Assembly: GCF_019429525.1 (NCBI RefSeq)
Contig: NZ_JAHXZL010000007.1
Span: 203,612-267,611 of the forward strand
DNA: 64,000 nt
Source: Sphingomonas folli
GTDB lineage: Bacteria > Pseudomonadota > Alphaproteobacteria > Sphingomonadales > Sphingomonadaceae
Direction of reading: 5' to 3'
Shown here piece by piece: positions 9,587 through 18,076 of this stretch (its first letter is position 1; each line of letters begins with the position of its first letter). A program made the position numbers and the translations under genes. The notes beneath the pieces were generated by a model that saw only the letters and a list, made by a program, of their open reading frames with translations, was not told the DNA's origin and made no database searches.

Positions 9587-10018
9587 TCAGCCCTCCACCA
9601 CTTCGAGGCCCATCGCGCGGGCCGAGCCTTCGATGATGCGGGTCGCCGCCTCGAGATCGTTCGCGTTCAGATCCTTCATCTTGGTCTGCGCGACCTCGGC
9701 CAGCGCCGAGCGGGTGATCTTGCCCGCCGACACCTTGCCCGGCTCCTTCGAGCCCGACTTCAGGTTGGCGGCCTTCTTGATCAGGAAGGTCGCCGGCGGC
9801 GTCTTCGTGACGAAGGAGAAGCTGCGGTCAGCGTAGACGGTGATCACGGTGGGCAGCGGCGAGCCCTTCTCCATGTCAGCGGTCTGCGCGTTGAACGCCT
9901 TGCAGAACTCCATGATGTTGACGCCGCGCTGACCCAGCGCCGGGCCGATCGGCGGCGACGGGTTGGCAGCGCCCGCGGGCACCTGCAGCTTGATATAGCC
10001 TGTGATCTTCTTTGCCAT
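9587..10018 (-). CDS. rplK: 50S ribosomal protein L11
   Basis: A 143-residue ribosomal protein L11 of the GTPase-associated centre. It has the N-terminal [20 protein letters not shown] and [19 protein letters not shown], the proline-rich domain that contacts translation factors, and the rRNA-binding C-terminal half including KSGSKEPGK. Normal length, start ATG 10018. It sits directly before rplA. Unusually, it is separated from nusG by an opposite-strand AraC gene. Confidence 0.98.
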   Translation of the reverse strand: MAKKITGYIKLQVPAGAANPSPPIGPALGQRGVNIMEFCKAFNAQTADMEKGSPLPTVITVYADRSFSFVTKTPPATFLIKKAANLKSGSKEPGKVSAGKITRSALAEVAQTKMKDLNANDLEAATRIIEGSARAMGLEVVEG

Positions 10019-10306
10019 TCATCTCACTCTGTTACTGGACACGTGCCCGAGGGGTGCCCGGTTCAAGTCTAGCGGTTCGTCCGGGCGCGGCCTCGGCCTC
10101 GCCCTCCCGCGGCGTTCCATCGTGTGTTGCGGTGGAAGCTGGCGCGCGTAGCCGAAGCGGGGCGCGATGGCAAGCTGTCGGTCGTCGCGACCGTTCTACC
10201 GCCGTCGGAGATCCGCGCCGAATTGTACGTAATTTAATGCTCCATCCGGGCGGTTTGATGGGAACGTTTATTGCCGAAGCGGGTCCCGCGTCGTAATCGC
10301 GTAATC

Positions 10307-11317
10307 ATGGGCGGCTTCATCCCACATACAGGTACTTCACGGGACGGTGCTCCGCTGTCGGTGAGTCGGACTCCGCCCGATGATCTCGCCCCGTTCGTCG
10401 CCCGCTTCTTCGTCACGATCTTCGACCGGCCGGGCGATGCCGTGCTCGAAGATTTTCTTTTGCATGAAACGGCTTACGTCCGCGTGCCGGTGATCGGCCG
10501 CTGGTCGACGATGATCGACGGGGCGTGGCAGGATTATGAGGGACCGATGTTGTTCGGCGCGCAGCAGCGCCGTTTCCCGGTGCGCTGCATCGGACCGGTC
10601 ATCGCGGCGGGATTCGCGATCCGCCCGGGCGGTTGGTTCGGCTTCAGCGACCTGCCCGCCGACGCGCTGGCCGATCGGCTGGTGCCGATCGCGCCGGGGC
10701 GCTGGAATGAGTCGCTGCGCTGGGCCTGCGACAACGTGTTCGACCAGGAACAGACGCTCACGCGGCTCCACCAGGTGGTGCGCGAGCATCTCGTCGTCCG
10801 CGCCGCCGTCCCCGACCTGCTCAGCGCGCGCTTCGAGCGGATCGCCCGGGTCGATCCGACCCGGCCGGTGACGGAGATCGCGGCCGAGTTCGGCATCTCG
10901 GGGCGCCGGCTGGATCGCACGGTGCGCCAGCATTTCGGCCATCTGCCCAAGACGGTGATGCGGCGCAGCCGTTTCCTCGACATGGCCGCGGTGATGCGCG
11001 GGCTGGCGGTGCCGAGCGCGGACGAACTGGCCGAGCTGCGCTTCTACGATGCCTCGCATCTCAACCGCGAGTTCCGCGAGTTCGTCGGCATGACCCCGGC
11101 GCAGTTCCGCCGTACGCCGACGCCGCTGCTCACGCCGGGGCTGGAGGTGCGCCAGCAGCGCAAGCGCGCCGACCTCGCGCCGCACGCGCCCGCGCCATGG
11201 CTGGCGGATGGGCAACCGACCCCCCTGATCGCGCAGATGTCGCCGGAAGAGGCGGCGATGCCGCCCGTCGGCGCGCCGGCGGACGCCGAGACGCTGGACG
11301 GCGCGCGCCAGGGATAG
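10307..11317 (+). CDS. AraC-family transcriptional regulator
   Basis: A ~336-residue regulator with a C-terminal helix-turn-helix pair (~residues 190-275): TEIAAEFGISGRRLDRTVRQ and ELAELRFYDASHLNREFREF, followed by the AraC-type ending GMTPAQFRR. The N-terminal half (WSTMIDGAWQDYEGPMLFGAQ) is a predicted effector-sensing domain resembling DUF6597-type AraC proteins. A ~55-residue tail after the DNA-binding domain is low-complexity. Start ATG 10307 is chosen over an upstream GTG/ATG extension without domain content. It lies opposite to and between nusG and rplK, an unusual place. Its targets are unknown. Confidence 0.87.
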   Translation: MGGFIPHTGTSRDGAPLSVSRTPPDDLAPFVARFFVTIFDRPGDAVLEDFLLHETAYVRVPVIGRWSTMIDGAWQDYEGPMLFGAQQRRFPVRCIGPVIAAGFAIRPGGWFGFSDLPADALADRLVPIAPGRWNESLRWACDNVFDQEQTLTRLHQVVREHLVVRAAVPDLLSARFERIARVDPTRPVTEIAAEFGISGRRLDRTVRQHFGHLPKTVMRRSRFLDMAAVMRGLAVPSADELAELRFYDASHLNREFREFVGMTPAQFRRTPTPLLTPGLEVRQQRKRADLAPHAPAPWLADGQPTPLIAQMSPEEAAMPPVGAPADAETLDGARQG

Positions 11318-11341
11318 ACGCGACAGGGACAGAACGTCCGG

Positions 11342-11422
11342 CGTGCCCCCGCGCATGCAGGAGCCGCTGGTCACCAGCGCCCATCCTTCGGGCCCTAGGC
11401 TCCGGCGTCCGCCCGAGAACGG
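11342..11422. repeat. Dispersed intergenic repeat, copy 1
   Basis: This 81-bp stretch resembles 26441-26520: shared blocks are CGTG..CCCGCGCA.GCAGGAGCC at the left, CCTTC-G-GC.CTAGGCTCC in the middle and CGCC.GAG.ACGG at the right. CAGGAGCC and GGCTCC face each other, so it can fold. No coding role is seen. Confidence 0.55.
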
Positions 11423-11474
11423 CTCAGCTGGGTTGGATCAGAGCCGAGCGCTCACGCGGGCCGCTCGGCTGTAC

Positions 11475-11494
11475 GCCCCCGCCGCGGCGGGGGC
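11475..11494 (-). terminator. GC hairpin after nusG
   Basis: GCCCCCGCC and GGCGGGGGC form a 9-bp stem just after the nusG stop. There is no U-tract. It could end the secE-nusG transcript ahead of the opposite-strand AraC gene. Confidence 0.5.
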
Positions 11495-11502
11495 GGCGCC
11501 GC

Positions 11503-12039
11503 TCACTTGCTGCGCTCGACCTGCTCGAAGTCGAGCTCGACCGGGGTGGCGCGGCCGAAGATGCTGACCGATACCTTGACCTTCGACTTGTCGAAGTCGA
11601 GTTCCTCGACCGTGCCGTTGAAGCTCGCGAACGGCCCCTCCAACACCTTGACCGCGTCGCCGATCTCATAGTCGACCTTGACCTTGGTCTTGACCGCGAC
11701 CGCCGCTTCCTCCTTCGAGTTGAGCATGCGCGCGGCCTCGGTGTCCGAGATGGCCTGCGGCTTGCCCGACGAGCCGAGGAAGCCGGTCACCTTGGGCGTG
11801 TTCTTGACGAGGTGGTAGACGTCGTCGTTCATGTTCAGCTTGGCGAGCACGTAGCCCGGCATGAACTTGCGCTCGACCGCGATCTTCTTGCCGCGGCGCG
11901 CCTCGGTGACCGTCTCGGTCGGCACCTCGATCTGCTCGACCAGCTGCTCCAGCCCCATGCGGGTCGCCTCGGCCATGATCGAGTCGCGGACCTTGCCCTC
12001 GAACCCCGAATAGGCGTGGATGATGTACCAGCGCGCCAT
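11503..12039 (-). CDS. nusG: Transcription termination/antitermination protein NusG
   Basis: A 178-residue NusG, the universal elongation factor that bridges RNA polymerase to Rho or the ribosome. The N-terminal NGN domain starts [17 protein letters not shown] and contains [14 protein letters not shown] and [12 protein letters not shown]. The C-terminal KOW domain has [20 protein letters not shown]. Length and domain order are normal. It lies 17 bases downstream of secE on the same strand, the classic secE-nusG pair. Confidence 0.98.
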   Translation of the reverse strand: MARWYIIHAYSGFEGKVRDSIMAEATRMGLEQLVEQIEVPTETVTEARRGKKIAVERKFMPGYVLAKLNMNDDVYHLVKNTPKVTGFLGSSGKPQAISDTEAARMLNSKEEAAVAVKTKVKVDYEIGDAVKVLEGPFASFNGTVEELDFDKSKVKVSVSIFGRATPVELDFEQVERSK

Positions 12040-12056
12040 CGTCGTGCTTCCCGTCC

Positions 12057-12254
12057 TTACTTCGCCAGGCTCAGCAGCGCCTTGACCACGGCGTTGAAGA
12101 ACGAGTCCACCGCCAGGAAGAACAGCGCCAGGACCGTGGTCATCACCACGACCATCACCCCCGTCATGATCGTCTCGCGGCCGGTCGGCCAGACGATCTT
12201 GGCGGTCTCGGTGCGGACCTGGCGGATGAACTCGAGCGGGGTCGTCTTCGCCAC
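12057..12254 (-). CDS. secE: Preprotein translocase subunit SecE
   Basis: A 65-residue single-span SecE, the clamp subunit that stabilises SecY in the protein-export channel. It has the conserved amphipathic helix FIRQVRTETAKIVWPTGRET followed by one membrane helix (MVVVMTTVLALFFLAV). The short alphaproteobacterial form is normal. The start is taken as GTG 12254 (VAKTTPLEF); the frame is open further upstream but without conserved sequence. It is co-oriented with nusG and downstream of tRNA-Trp, the standard order. Confidence 0.93.
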   Translation of the reverse strand: MAKTTPLEFIRQVRTETAKIVWPTGRETIMTGVMVVVMTTVLALFFLAVDSFFNAVVKALLSLAK

Positions 12255-12456
12255 GATACTGAGCCCTTGTTGAGCCGTGATAGAATAACCGCCAGCTACC
12301 GGCATGGGCCCGCTACCGCTTCCCCGTCACTAGGGAGAGCGATGATGAACCGTCCGTGCTGTCGGATGTGCCAGCGGACATAAGTGGGCCGCGGCGAAAA
12401 GGCAAGCGCGGGTAGGGGGACGTTCCGGTCATCGCCTCCACCTGTCGCGACGAAGA

Positions 12457-12484
12457 AGGGGCCGGCGCCCAGGCGCCGACCCCT
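12457..12484 (-). terminator. Rho-independent-like terminator of the small exported-protein gene
   Basis: 13-base arms (AGGGGCCGGCGCC and GGCGCCGACCCCT) pair with a two-base loop. The one mismatch becomes a G-U pair only in the minus-strand transcript, and that strand continues UCUUCG. This fits a terminator for the gene ending at 12535. Confidence 0.6.
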
Positions 12485-12534
12485 CCCGATATCCGTCGCT
12501 GCCGACAGGCGGCCGCCATAGCGGCCGTGCCCGA

Positions 12535-12780
12535 TCAGTTGCTGTCCGAATTGTCGTCGTTGTTGTCGTTGACGATGGCGACCACGCCGATCGCGGCGAT
12601 GCCGGCGGCGATGATCGCGCCGAAGATGCCGGCGCCGGCGAGCTTGCTGTCCTTCGCGGTCGAGGTCGACGCGCGCGCGCCGGCGACCGAGAGGCTGGCG
12701 GCCGGGTTGGCGGTGGTGGCGGCGAGCGCCGGGGTGGCGACGAGGCTCAGCGCAGCGGCGCCGGCGAGAATGGAACGCAT
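12535..12780 (-). CDS. Small exported hypothetical protein
   Basis: An 81-residue protein with a clear Sec signal peptide (MRSILAGAAALSLVATPALA, cleavage after ALA), a Ser/Thr/Ala-rich middle, a hydrophobic segment (GIFGAIIAAGIAAIGVVAIV) and a strongly polar Asn/Asp tail, NDNNDDNSDSN. Start ATG 12780 has GGGAG upstream; a longer frame from 12837 adds unsupported residues. I do not recognise a family. It lies between tRNA-Trp and secE with its own terminator. A small cell-envelope protein anchored by the second segment is the most that can be inferred. Confidence 0.72.
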   Translation of the reverse strand: MRSILAGAAALSLVATPALAATTANPAASLSVAGARASTSTAKDSKLAGAGIFGAIIAAGIAAIGVVAIVNDNNDDNSDSN

Positions 12781-12885
12781 GTGGCAACTCCCTTGGTGAT
12801 TGACGTATGTCAGAGCTATAGAGCTATTACGTCGCACCTGCGAACGCGCAAGCCCGATATTCTATCCATCGACACCGTTATGGGT

Positions 12886-12961
12886 TGGCAGGAGTGGAGG
12901 GACTCGAACCCACGGCCCTCGGTTTTGGAGACCGATGCTCTACCAACTGAGCTACACTCCT
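12886..12961 (-). tRNA. tRNA-Trp (anticodon CCA)
   Basis: A 76-base tRNA on the minus strand with acceptor stem AGGAGTG / CACTCCT, D-arm AGCTCAGTTGGTAGAGC, anticodon loop reading CTCCAAA (anticodon CCA), T-arm with GGTTCGAGTCC, and an encoded 3' CCA at 12886-12888. Its place just upstream of secE-nusG is the conserved bacterial arrangement. Confidence 0.97.
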
Positions 12962-13010
12962 GTGCCGTCGCGCTGTTGGACGCCGCGCGCGCGTTCGTCA
13001 AGGGGCGGGC

Positions 13011-15362
13011 TCACGCCGCACGCGTCGCCGCCGGGGCGTCGGGGCGGCGTACCGCGATCGCCAGCGCGCGTGCCTCGGTCACGGGCAGCGGGCGTCCGAA
13101 ATAGAAGCCCTGGATGCTGCCGCAGCCCAGCTCCTGCGCGAGCCGCAGCTCGGCCTCGGTCTCCACGCCCTCGGCGGTGGTGGCCATGCCCATGCTCTGC
13201 GCCATCGCGACGACCGCGCGGATGATCGCGATCGCCTCGGCGGTGCCGCGCGACGCCGCCTGGACGAAGGTGCGGTCGATCTTGATCGAGGAGAAGCGCG
13301 TCGCGCTGAGATAGCCGAGCGACGAGTAGCCGGTGCCGAAATCGTCCAGGCTGAGCCCGACGCCGAGGTCGAGGATCTGCTTGAGCAGCTTCACCGCGCC
13401 GGTGCCCTCGCGCAGGAACACGCTCTCGGTCACCTCCAGGTCGAGCCGGCGGGCGGGCAGGCCGGTGCGCGCCAGCGTGTCGCTGATCACGCCGACGAAC
13501 CGCGGGTTGTGGAGCTGCTCGGGGGAGACGTTGACCGCGACGCGCACGTCGTCGGGCCAGCCCGCCGCCTCGGCGCAAGCGGTGCGCAGCACCCACTCGC
13601 CGATCGGCGCGATCAGCCGCGCCTCCTCCGCGATCGGCACGAACTTGGCCGGCGGGATGTCGCCCAGCTGCGGATGGCTCCAGCGCAGCAGCGCCTCGAA
13701 CCCGCGCACCGCGCCGCTGCGCGCGTCCACCACCGGCTGATAGGCGAGGTGCAGCTCGTCATTGTCGAGCGCGCGGCGGAGCGCCAGCTCGATCACGCGA
13801 CGCTCCTCCGCCTCGAGGTGCAGCTGCGGCACATAAGCGTGGTAGACGCCGCCGCCGCGGTCCTTCGACCGGTACAGCGCGAGGTCGGCCGAGCGGATCA
13901 GCGTCTCCGCGGTGCGGCCGTCGCGCGGCCCGGTGGCGACGCCGACCGAGGCGCCGATATAGAGCGTGTGCTGGTCCACCTCATAGGGGCGCGACAGCGT
14001 CTCGATGATCGTGTGCGCCAGCCGCTCGAGCCGGCCCGGGTCGCCCGCGTCGCGCACCACCACCGCGAACTCGTCGCCGCCGAGCCGACCGATCAGCTCG
14101 TTCTCGGTGACCAGTTCGGCGAGGCGCTCCGACACGCGGCGCAGCAGTCGGTCGCCGACCGGGTGCCCCAGCGTGTCATTGACCGCCTTGAAGCGGTCCA
14201 GGTCGATCATCATGAAGGCGCAGCGTGCGCGCCAGCGTTCGGCCTCGCCCAGCGCGCGCGCGAGCTCCTCGTTGATCGAGAGGCGGTTGGGGAGGCCGGT
14301 GAGCGCGTCGAAGCGGGCCATGCGGTTGATCCGCTCGGCCGAGGCGCGCTGCTCGGTGATGTCCGAGACGACGCCGCGGAAGCCCGCGAAGCGCCCCGCC
14401 GCATCGACCCGCGGGGTCGCGGCGATCTGCCACCAGCGGCTCTCCCCGCGCACCGTGACGGGCAGCGCGACGTCGCCGAACGGCTCGCGCCGCGCCATCT
14501 TGTCCGCGACCAGCCGCAGCTCGTCCGAGACGGCGGCGCTCTCCCAGTCGGCGCCGGCCAGCAGCCGGAGCAGCGGCGCGCCCTCCAGTTCGGCGGCGGT
14601 GACGCCGCAGGCGCGGGCGAAACGCTCGCTTGCGCCCACGATCCGGCGCGTCGCGTCGGTCTGCCACAGCCAGTCGGCGCCCTCCTCGAAGTCGCGCAGC
14701 AGCAGTTGCACGGTCGCCTCGCGCTCGCGGAGCGTGCTCTCGGCGGCGCCGAGTCGCACCACCGCGCGGGCGCGCGAGAGCACCACCAGCGCGAGGAGCA
14801 GCGCGAAGGCGACGACGATCGCCGCCGCCACGGGGCGACCGGCGAGCAGGAGCGGCGCGGCCGTCGCCGCGGCGGTGCCGGCGACGAAGACCAGCGCCGC
14901 GGGCGGCAACGTCGCCAGCGTGAGCGCGGTGGCCGTCATCACGGTCGCGAGCAGCAGGTCGAGCGCGTGCGCCGCTGCCGGATCGGGCGCGGCGGCGAGG
15001 CGCAGCGGTACTGCCGACCAGGCGAGCGCCAGCGCCGCTGTCGCCGCGCTCGCCCCGACGAGCGGCAACGGCGCCTCCGGTCCGGCCCGTGCGACGAGCA
15101 GGCGGGTGAGTACCGTCGCTGCCGTCGCCACCGTCGCGCACCAGGCGATCAGCCACGGCAGCGCGACCGCGTGACGCAGCAGCACCGCCGCTGTCCCCGC
15201 GCCCAGAAGGTGCGCGGCGAGCAACGCGGGGGCGAGTCGCTGCGCCACCGCGCGCTCCGCCGCCACGTCGGGGTGGCCGCCGGTGCGCGCGGCGCGGCGA
15301 CGCAGGCCGAGGCGCGCGCGGATCGGCAGGTGGACCGGTGTGGGGGAGGGATCGCGTGTCAC
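13011..15362 (-). CDS. GGDEF-EAL domain protein (cyclic-di-GMP turnover) with membrane sensor and PAS
   Basis: A 783-residue membrane protein. The first ~220 residues are Ala/Leu-rich membrane helices, then a PAS/PAC sensor (~230-355, ending GVVSDITEQRASAERI), a GGDEF domain with intact RLGGDEFAVVV near residue 425 preceded by DALTGLPNR, and an EAL domain with GFEALLRW near 554 and DDFGTGYSSLGYL. Both catalytic signatures look intact, so it could make and degrade cyclic di-GMP; the balance cannot be told. It stands alone, with a TTGACA-like -35 at 15459-15464 on its strand. Confidence 0.94.
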   Translation of the reverse strand: MTRDPSPTPVHLPIRARLGLRRRAARTGGHPDVAAERAVAQRLAPALLAAHLLGAGTAAVLLRHAVALPWLIAWCATVATAATVLTRLLVARAGPEAPLPLVGASAATAALALAWSAVPLRLAAAPDPAAAHALDLLLATVMTATALTLATLPPAALVFVAGTAAATAAPLLLAGRPVAAAIVVAFALLLALVVLSRARAVVRLGAAESTLREREATVQLLLRDFEEGADWLWQTDATRRIVGASERFARACGVTAAELEGAPLLRLLAGADWESAAVSDELRLVADKMARREPFGDVALPVTVRGESRWWQIAATPRVDAAGRFAGFRGVVSDITEQRASAERINRMARFDALTGLPNRLSINEELARALGEAERWRARCAFMMIDLDRFKAVNDTLGHPVGDRLLRRVSERLAELVTENELIGRLGGDEFAVVVRDAGDPGRLERLAHTIIETLSRPYEVDQHTLYIGASVGVATGPRDGRTAETLIRSADLALYRSKDRGGGVYHAYVPQLHLEAEERRVIELALRRALDNDELHLAYQPVVDARSGAVRGFEALLRWSHPQLGDIPPAKFVPIAEEARLIAPIGEWVLRTACAEAAGWPDDVRVAVNVSPEQLHNPRFVGVISDTLARTGLPARRLDLEVTESVFLREGTGAVKLLKQILDLGVGLSLDDFGTGYSSLGYLSATRFSSIKIDRTFVQAASRGTAEAIAIIRAVVAMAQSMGMATTAEGVETEAELRLAQELGCGSIQGFYFGRPLPVTEARALAIAVRRPDAPAATRAA

Positions 15363-15458
15363 GCCCGAACCTTAGCCACATCGTCGTTGACGAAGCGTTG
15401 CCGCCGGCAAGACGATGCCAGCGCGACGGCACCGGCTTGCCGCAAACAAGGCGTATGC

Positions 15459-15471
15459 TGTCAAGTACTTG
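15459..15471 (-). promoter_or_regulatory. Candidate -35 element and CAAGTACTTG palindrome upstream of the GGDEF-EAL gene
   Basis: On the minus strand TTGACA occupies 15464-15459, and the perfect 10-bp palindrome CAAGTACTTG spans 15462-15471, overlapping it, about 100 bases before the start codon. A regulator binding the palindrome would cover the -35. The -10 is not clear, so this is tentative. Confidence 0.35.
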
Positions 15472-15584
15472 CGCGGCGAAGCGGCATCAGGGTCCGAGAA
15501 AGCGTCCAGTATGGACGAAGAATCATCGCGTGCCGGGGGTCGACGGGGGGACCGGCGCGCTCGCATGGGGCGCCGGCGCCCGCC

Positions 15585-17336
15585 TCAGGCGGCGAGGTCG
15601 TAGGGCTTGATCTCGCCGGCCAGATACAGGTTGCGCGCCTTGGCGCGGCTGAGCTTGCCCGAGCTGGTGCGCGGCAGCGTGCGCGGCGGGATCAGCTCGA
15701 CCACGCAGTTCATGCCGGTGACCGAGCGCACGCGGTCGCGGATCTCGTCGCGCAGCCGCAGTCGCTCGCGCTCGTCCGAGCTGCGGCACTGCACCAGCAC
15801 CGCCGGCGTCTCCTCGCCGCCCGGCGTGGTGATCGCGAAGGCCGCGATGTCGCCGGCCTTGAAGCCCGGGAGCTGCTCGACCGCCCACTCGATGTCCTGC
15901 GGCCAGTGGTTGCGCCCGTTGATGATGATCATGTCCTTGGCGCGGCCGACGATGAAGATGTAGCCGCCGGACATATAGCCCATGTCGCCGGTGTCGAGCC
16001 AACCGTCGACCAGGCACGCCTCGGTCGCGCCCGGGTCACGGAAATAGCCGACCATCACGCTGGGGCCGCGGCACCACACCTTGCCGATCGCGCCGTCGGG
16101 AAGCGGCGTGCCGTCCTCCTCGCGCACTGCGACCTCCATGTCGCGCACCGGCTTCCCGCAGTTGACGATCGCGCGATAGCGCTGCGGCCGGTCCTCGCCG
16201 TGCTGCATGCCCGAGAGCTCGGTCTCCTCGACCAGCTCGACGCGGATGCCCTCGCCCGGCGGCATCAGCGAGACCGCCAGGGTCGCCTCGGCGAGGCCGT
16301 AGCTCGGCAGGAACGCGGTCGCCTGGAAGCCAGCGTCGGCGAAGGCGTCGACGAAGGCCTGCATCACGTCGGGGCGGATCATGTCGGCGCCGTTGCCCGC
16401 GACGCGCCAGCGCGACAGGTCGAACCGATCCGACGCCTTGGTCTGGCTGGAGATGCGGCGCGCGCAGATGTCATAGCCGAAGGTCGGCGAGTAGCTCAGC
16501 GAGGTGCCCGGGTTGCGGCTGATCAGGTCGAGCCACGACAGCGGGCGGCGGGCGAAATCCTCGGTCTTGAGATAGTCGGTCGAGACCTGGTTGGCCACCG
16601 GCGAGAGGAAGCAGCCGACCAGCCCCATGTCATGGTACCACGGCAACCACGACACGCAGCGGTCGGTCTCGATGATCTGCACGCCGTGCGCGTGCGCGGC
16701 GAGGTTGCTCAGCAGCGCGCGGTGCGTGATCGCCACGCCGTGCGGGAAGCGGGTCGAGCCGCTGGAATATTGCAGGTAGCAGACGTCGTCCGCGGTGCTC
16801 GCCGGCAGCGCCGCCGCGGGGCCGGGGTGGGTGGCGAACTCGACCCAGTCGACCCCGCGCACGCCGGCCGCCTCGGCCGCGGCGCCCGCCATCTGCGCGA
16901 GCTCGGGCGGGAAGACGAGCATCACCGGATCACAGCTGGCGAGCTGGACGCGGAGCTGATCGATATAGGAATCACGGCCGCCGAACGAGGTCGGCAGCGG
17001 TAGCGGTACCGGCCAGGCGCCGGCGAGCACCGTGCCGAAGAAGAGCGCCGCGAACTCGGCGCTGGTCTCGGCCACCAGCGCGACCCGGTCGCCCGGCGCC
17101 ACACCCGCCGCGATCAGGCGATAGGCGCAGGCGCGTGCGTCGTCGCGCAGCGCGGTGAAGCCGTAGGCGCGGACCAACGTGCCGCGCGCGTCGTGGAAGT
17201 TGAGGCCCCGGCCCCCGCGCGCGGCATAGTCGAGCGCCTCACCCAGCGTCGCGAAATCGGCGAAGCGGCGCGGCAGCGGGTCGGCCGTGGGCGTCGGGCG
17301 CGTCTGGGAGGTGGTCGGGGCGATGTCGGTCGTCAT
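15585..17336 (-). CDS. Fatty acyl-AMP ligase (FAAL-like adenylating enzyme)
   Basis: A 583-residue member of the adenylate-forming superfamily, closest in look to fatty acyl-AMP ligases that activate fatty acids for transfer to an acyl carrier protein rather than CoA. Marks are the phosphate loop YLQYSSGSTRFPHGV, the FAAL-like WLPWYHDMGLVG, SYGLAEATLAVSL, DTGDMGY, and the hinge/lysine end GRAKDMIIINGRNHWPQDIE with RTSSGKLSR. Start ATG 17336. No carrier protein or polyketide gene is adjacent, so the acceptor is unknown; in sphingomonads such ligases can feed sphingolipid synthesis, which is inference only. Confidence 0.88.
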   Translation of the reverse strand: MTTDIAPTTSQTRPTPTADPLPRRFADFATLGEALDYAARGGRGLNFHDARGTLVRAYGFTALRDDARACAYRLIAAGVAPGDRVALVAETSAEFAALFFGTVLAGAWPVPLPLPTSFGGRDSYIDQLRVQLASCDPVMLVFPPELAQMAGAAAEAAGVRGVDWVEFATHPGPAAALPASTADDVCYLQYSSGSTRFPHGVAITHRALLSNLAAHAHGVQIIETDRCVSWLPWYHDMGLVGCFLSPVANQVSTDYLKTEDFARRPLSWLDLISRNPGTSLSYSPTFGYDICARRISSQTKASDRFDLSRWRVAGNGADMIRPDVMQAFVDAFADAGFQATAFLPSYGLAEATLAVSLMPPGEGIRVELVEETELSGMQHGEDRPQRYRAIVNCGKPVRDMEVAVREEDGTPLPDGAIGKVWCRGPSVMVGYFRDPGATEACLVDGWLDTGDMGYMSGGYIFIVGRAKDMIIINGRNHWPQDIEWAVEQLPGFKAGDIAAFAITTPGGEETPAVLVQCRSSDERERLRLRDEIRDRVRSVTGMNCVVELIPPRTLPRTSSGKLSRAKARNLYLAGEIKPYDLAA

Positions 17337-17436
17337 CCTGTGTTCCTGTCGCAGCGGTCACGCCGGTGCAATAGTTAAGCGGTTAAAGGCATACTTTGGC
17401 CGAGCGTTCAAAATCGGATGCCAGTGTGGCACAAAC

Positions 17437-17985
17437 ATGGCCGTGTCGCTGTCGCCCTCACCCCGCTCCTCCCCGCGGCGCCGCCCGCCGCCGCTCGACG
17501 GGGCGGCGCTCGAGCGGCTCGCGCTCCGCTACGTCGAGCGGTTCGCGACTACGCGCGGCAAGCTCAGCGCCTATCTCGCGCGCAAGATCCGCGAGCGCGG
17601 CTGGACGGGCGAGCCCGCCGACCCGGAGGGCGTGGCGGAGCGGATGGCGGCGCTCGGCTACGTCGACGATCGCGGCTTCGCCGAGCAGAAGGGGGCCGCG
17701 CTCGGGCGGCGAGGCTATGGCGCGCGTCGCGTCGCCGAGACGCTGCGCGCCGCAGGACTCGACGCGGAGGATGCCGCCCCCGTGCTCGCGCAGGCGCGCG
17801 CCGCGGCGCTGGAGAGCGCGCTGCGGCTGGCGCGGCGCAGGCGGATCGGCCCGTTCGCCGACGCGCCCGCCGACCCGGCCCAGCGCGCGCGCCAGCTCGG
17901 CCAGCTGCTGCGCGCCGGCCATGACGCGTCGCTGGCGCGGCGCATCGTCGAGGCGGAGCCCGGCGCGATTCTGGACGAGGAATGA
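17437..17985 (+). CDS. recX: RecX family regulatory protein
   Basis: A 182-residue RecX-like protein, in other bacteria a modulator that binds RecA filaments. It is built of three-helix repeats: LALRYVERFATTRGKLSAYLARKI, ERMAALGYVDDRGFAEQKG and RGYGARRVAETLRAAGLD, all typical of the family. Start ATG 17437 follows a stretch with no conserved sequence. recA is not in the window. It is divergent from the acyl-AMP ligase gene. The family call rests on the repeat pattern. Confidence 0.8.
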   Translation: MAVSLSPSPRSSPRRRPPPLDGAALERLALRYVERFATTRGKLSAYLARKIRERGWTGEPADPEGVAERMAALGYVDDRGFAEQKGAALGRRGYGARRVAETLRAAGLDAEDAAPVLAQARAAALESALRLARRRRIGPFADAPADPAQRARQLGQLLRAGHDASLARRIVEAEPGAILDEE

Positions 17986-18030
17986 ACGATCGACGCTTGC
18001 CAAGCTTCATTGTGCAGTGCACCGATAGTC

Positions 18031-18044
18031 CAGCGTTAACGCTG
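18031..18044. promoter_or_regulatory. 14-bp perfect palindrome upstream of the double cold-shock gene
   Basis: CAGCGTTAACGCTG is a perfect palindrome 33 bases before the GTG start at 18077. It could be a dimeric regulator site or a leader-RNA hairpin. No binding protein is implied by the sequence. Confidence 0.4.
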
Positions 18045-18076
18045 CGCCACGGCGAAGAAGGGGACGACGACGCGAC

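Noticed and set aside
10019..10100. L1 autoregulation site in the rplK leader
   Set aside because: A CGGGCAC direct repeat is present but I could not draw the expected L1-binding fold with confidence.
13509..17003. 1164-codon open frame on the plus strand
   Set aside because: It runs antisense through the GGDEF-EAL gene and the acyl-AMP ligase, both with clear motifs; its own translation has no domain.
17376..17386. CtrA site in TTAAGCGGTTAA upstream of the acyl-AMP ligase
   Set aside because: Spacer is four bases, not the seven of TTAA-N7-TTAA.
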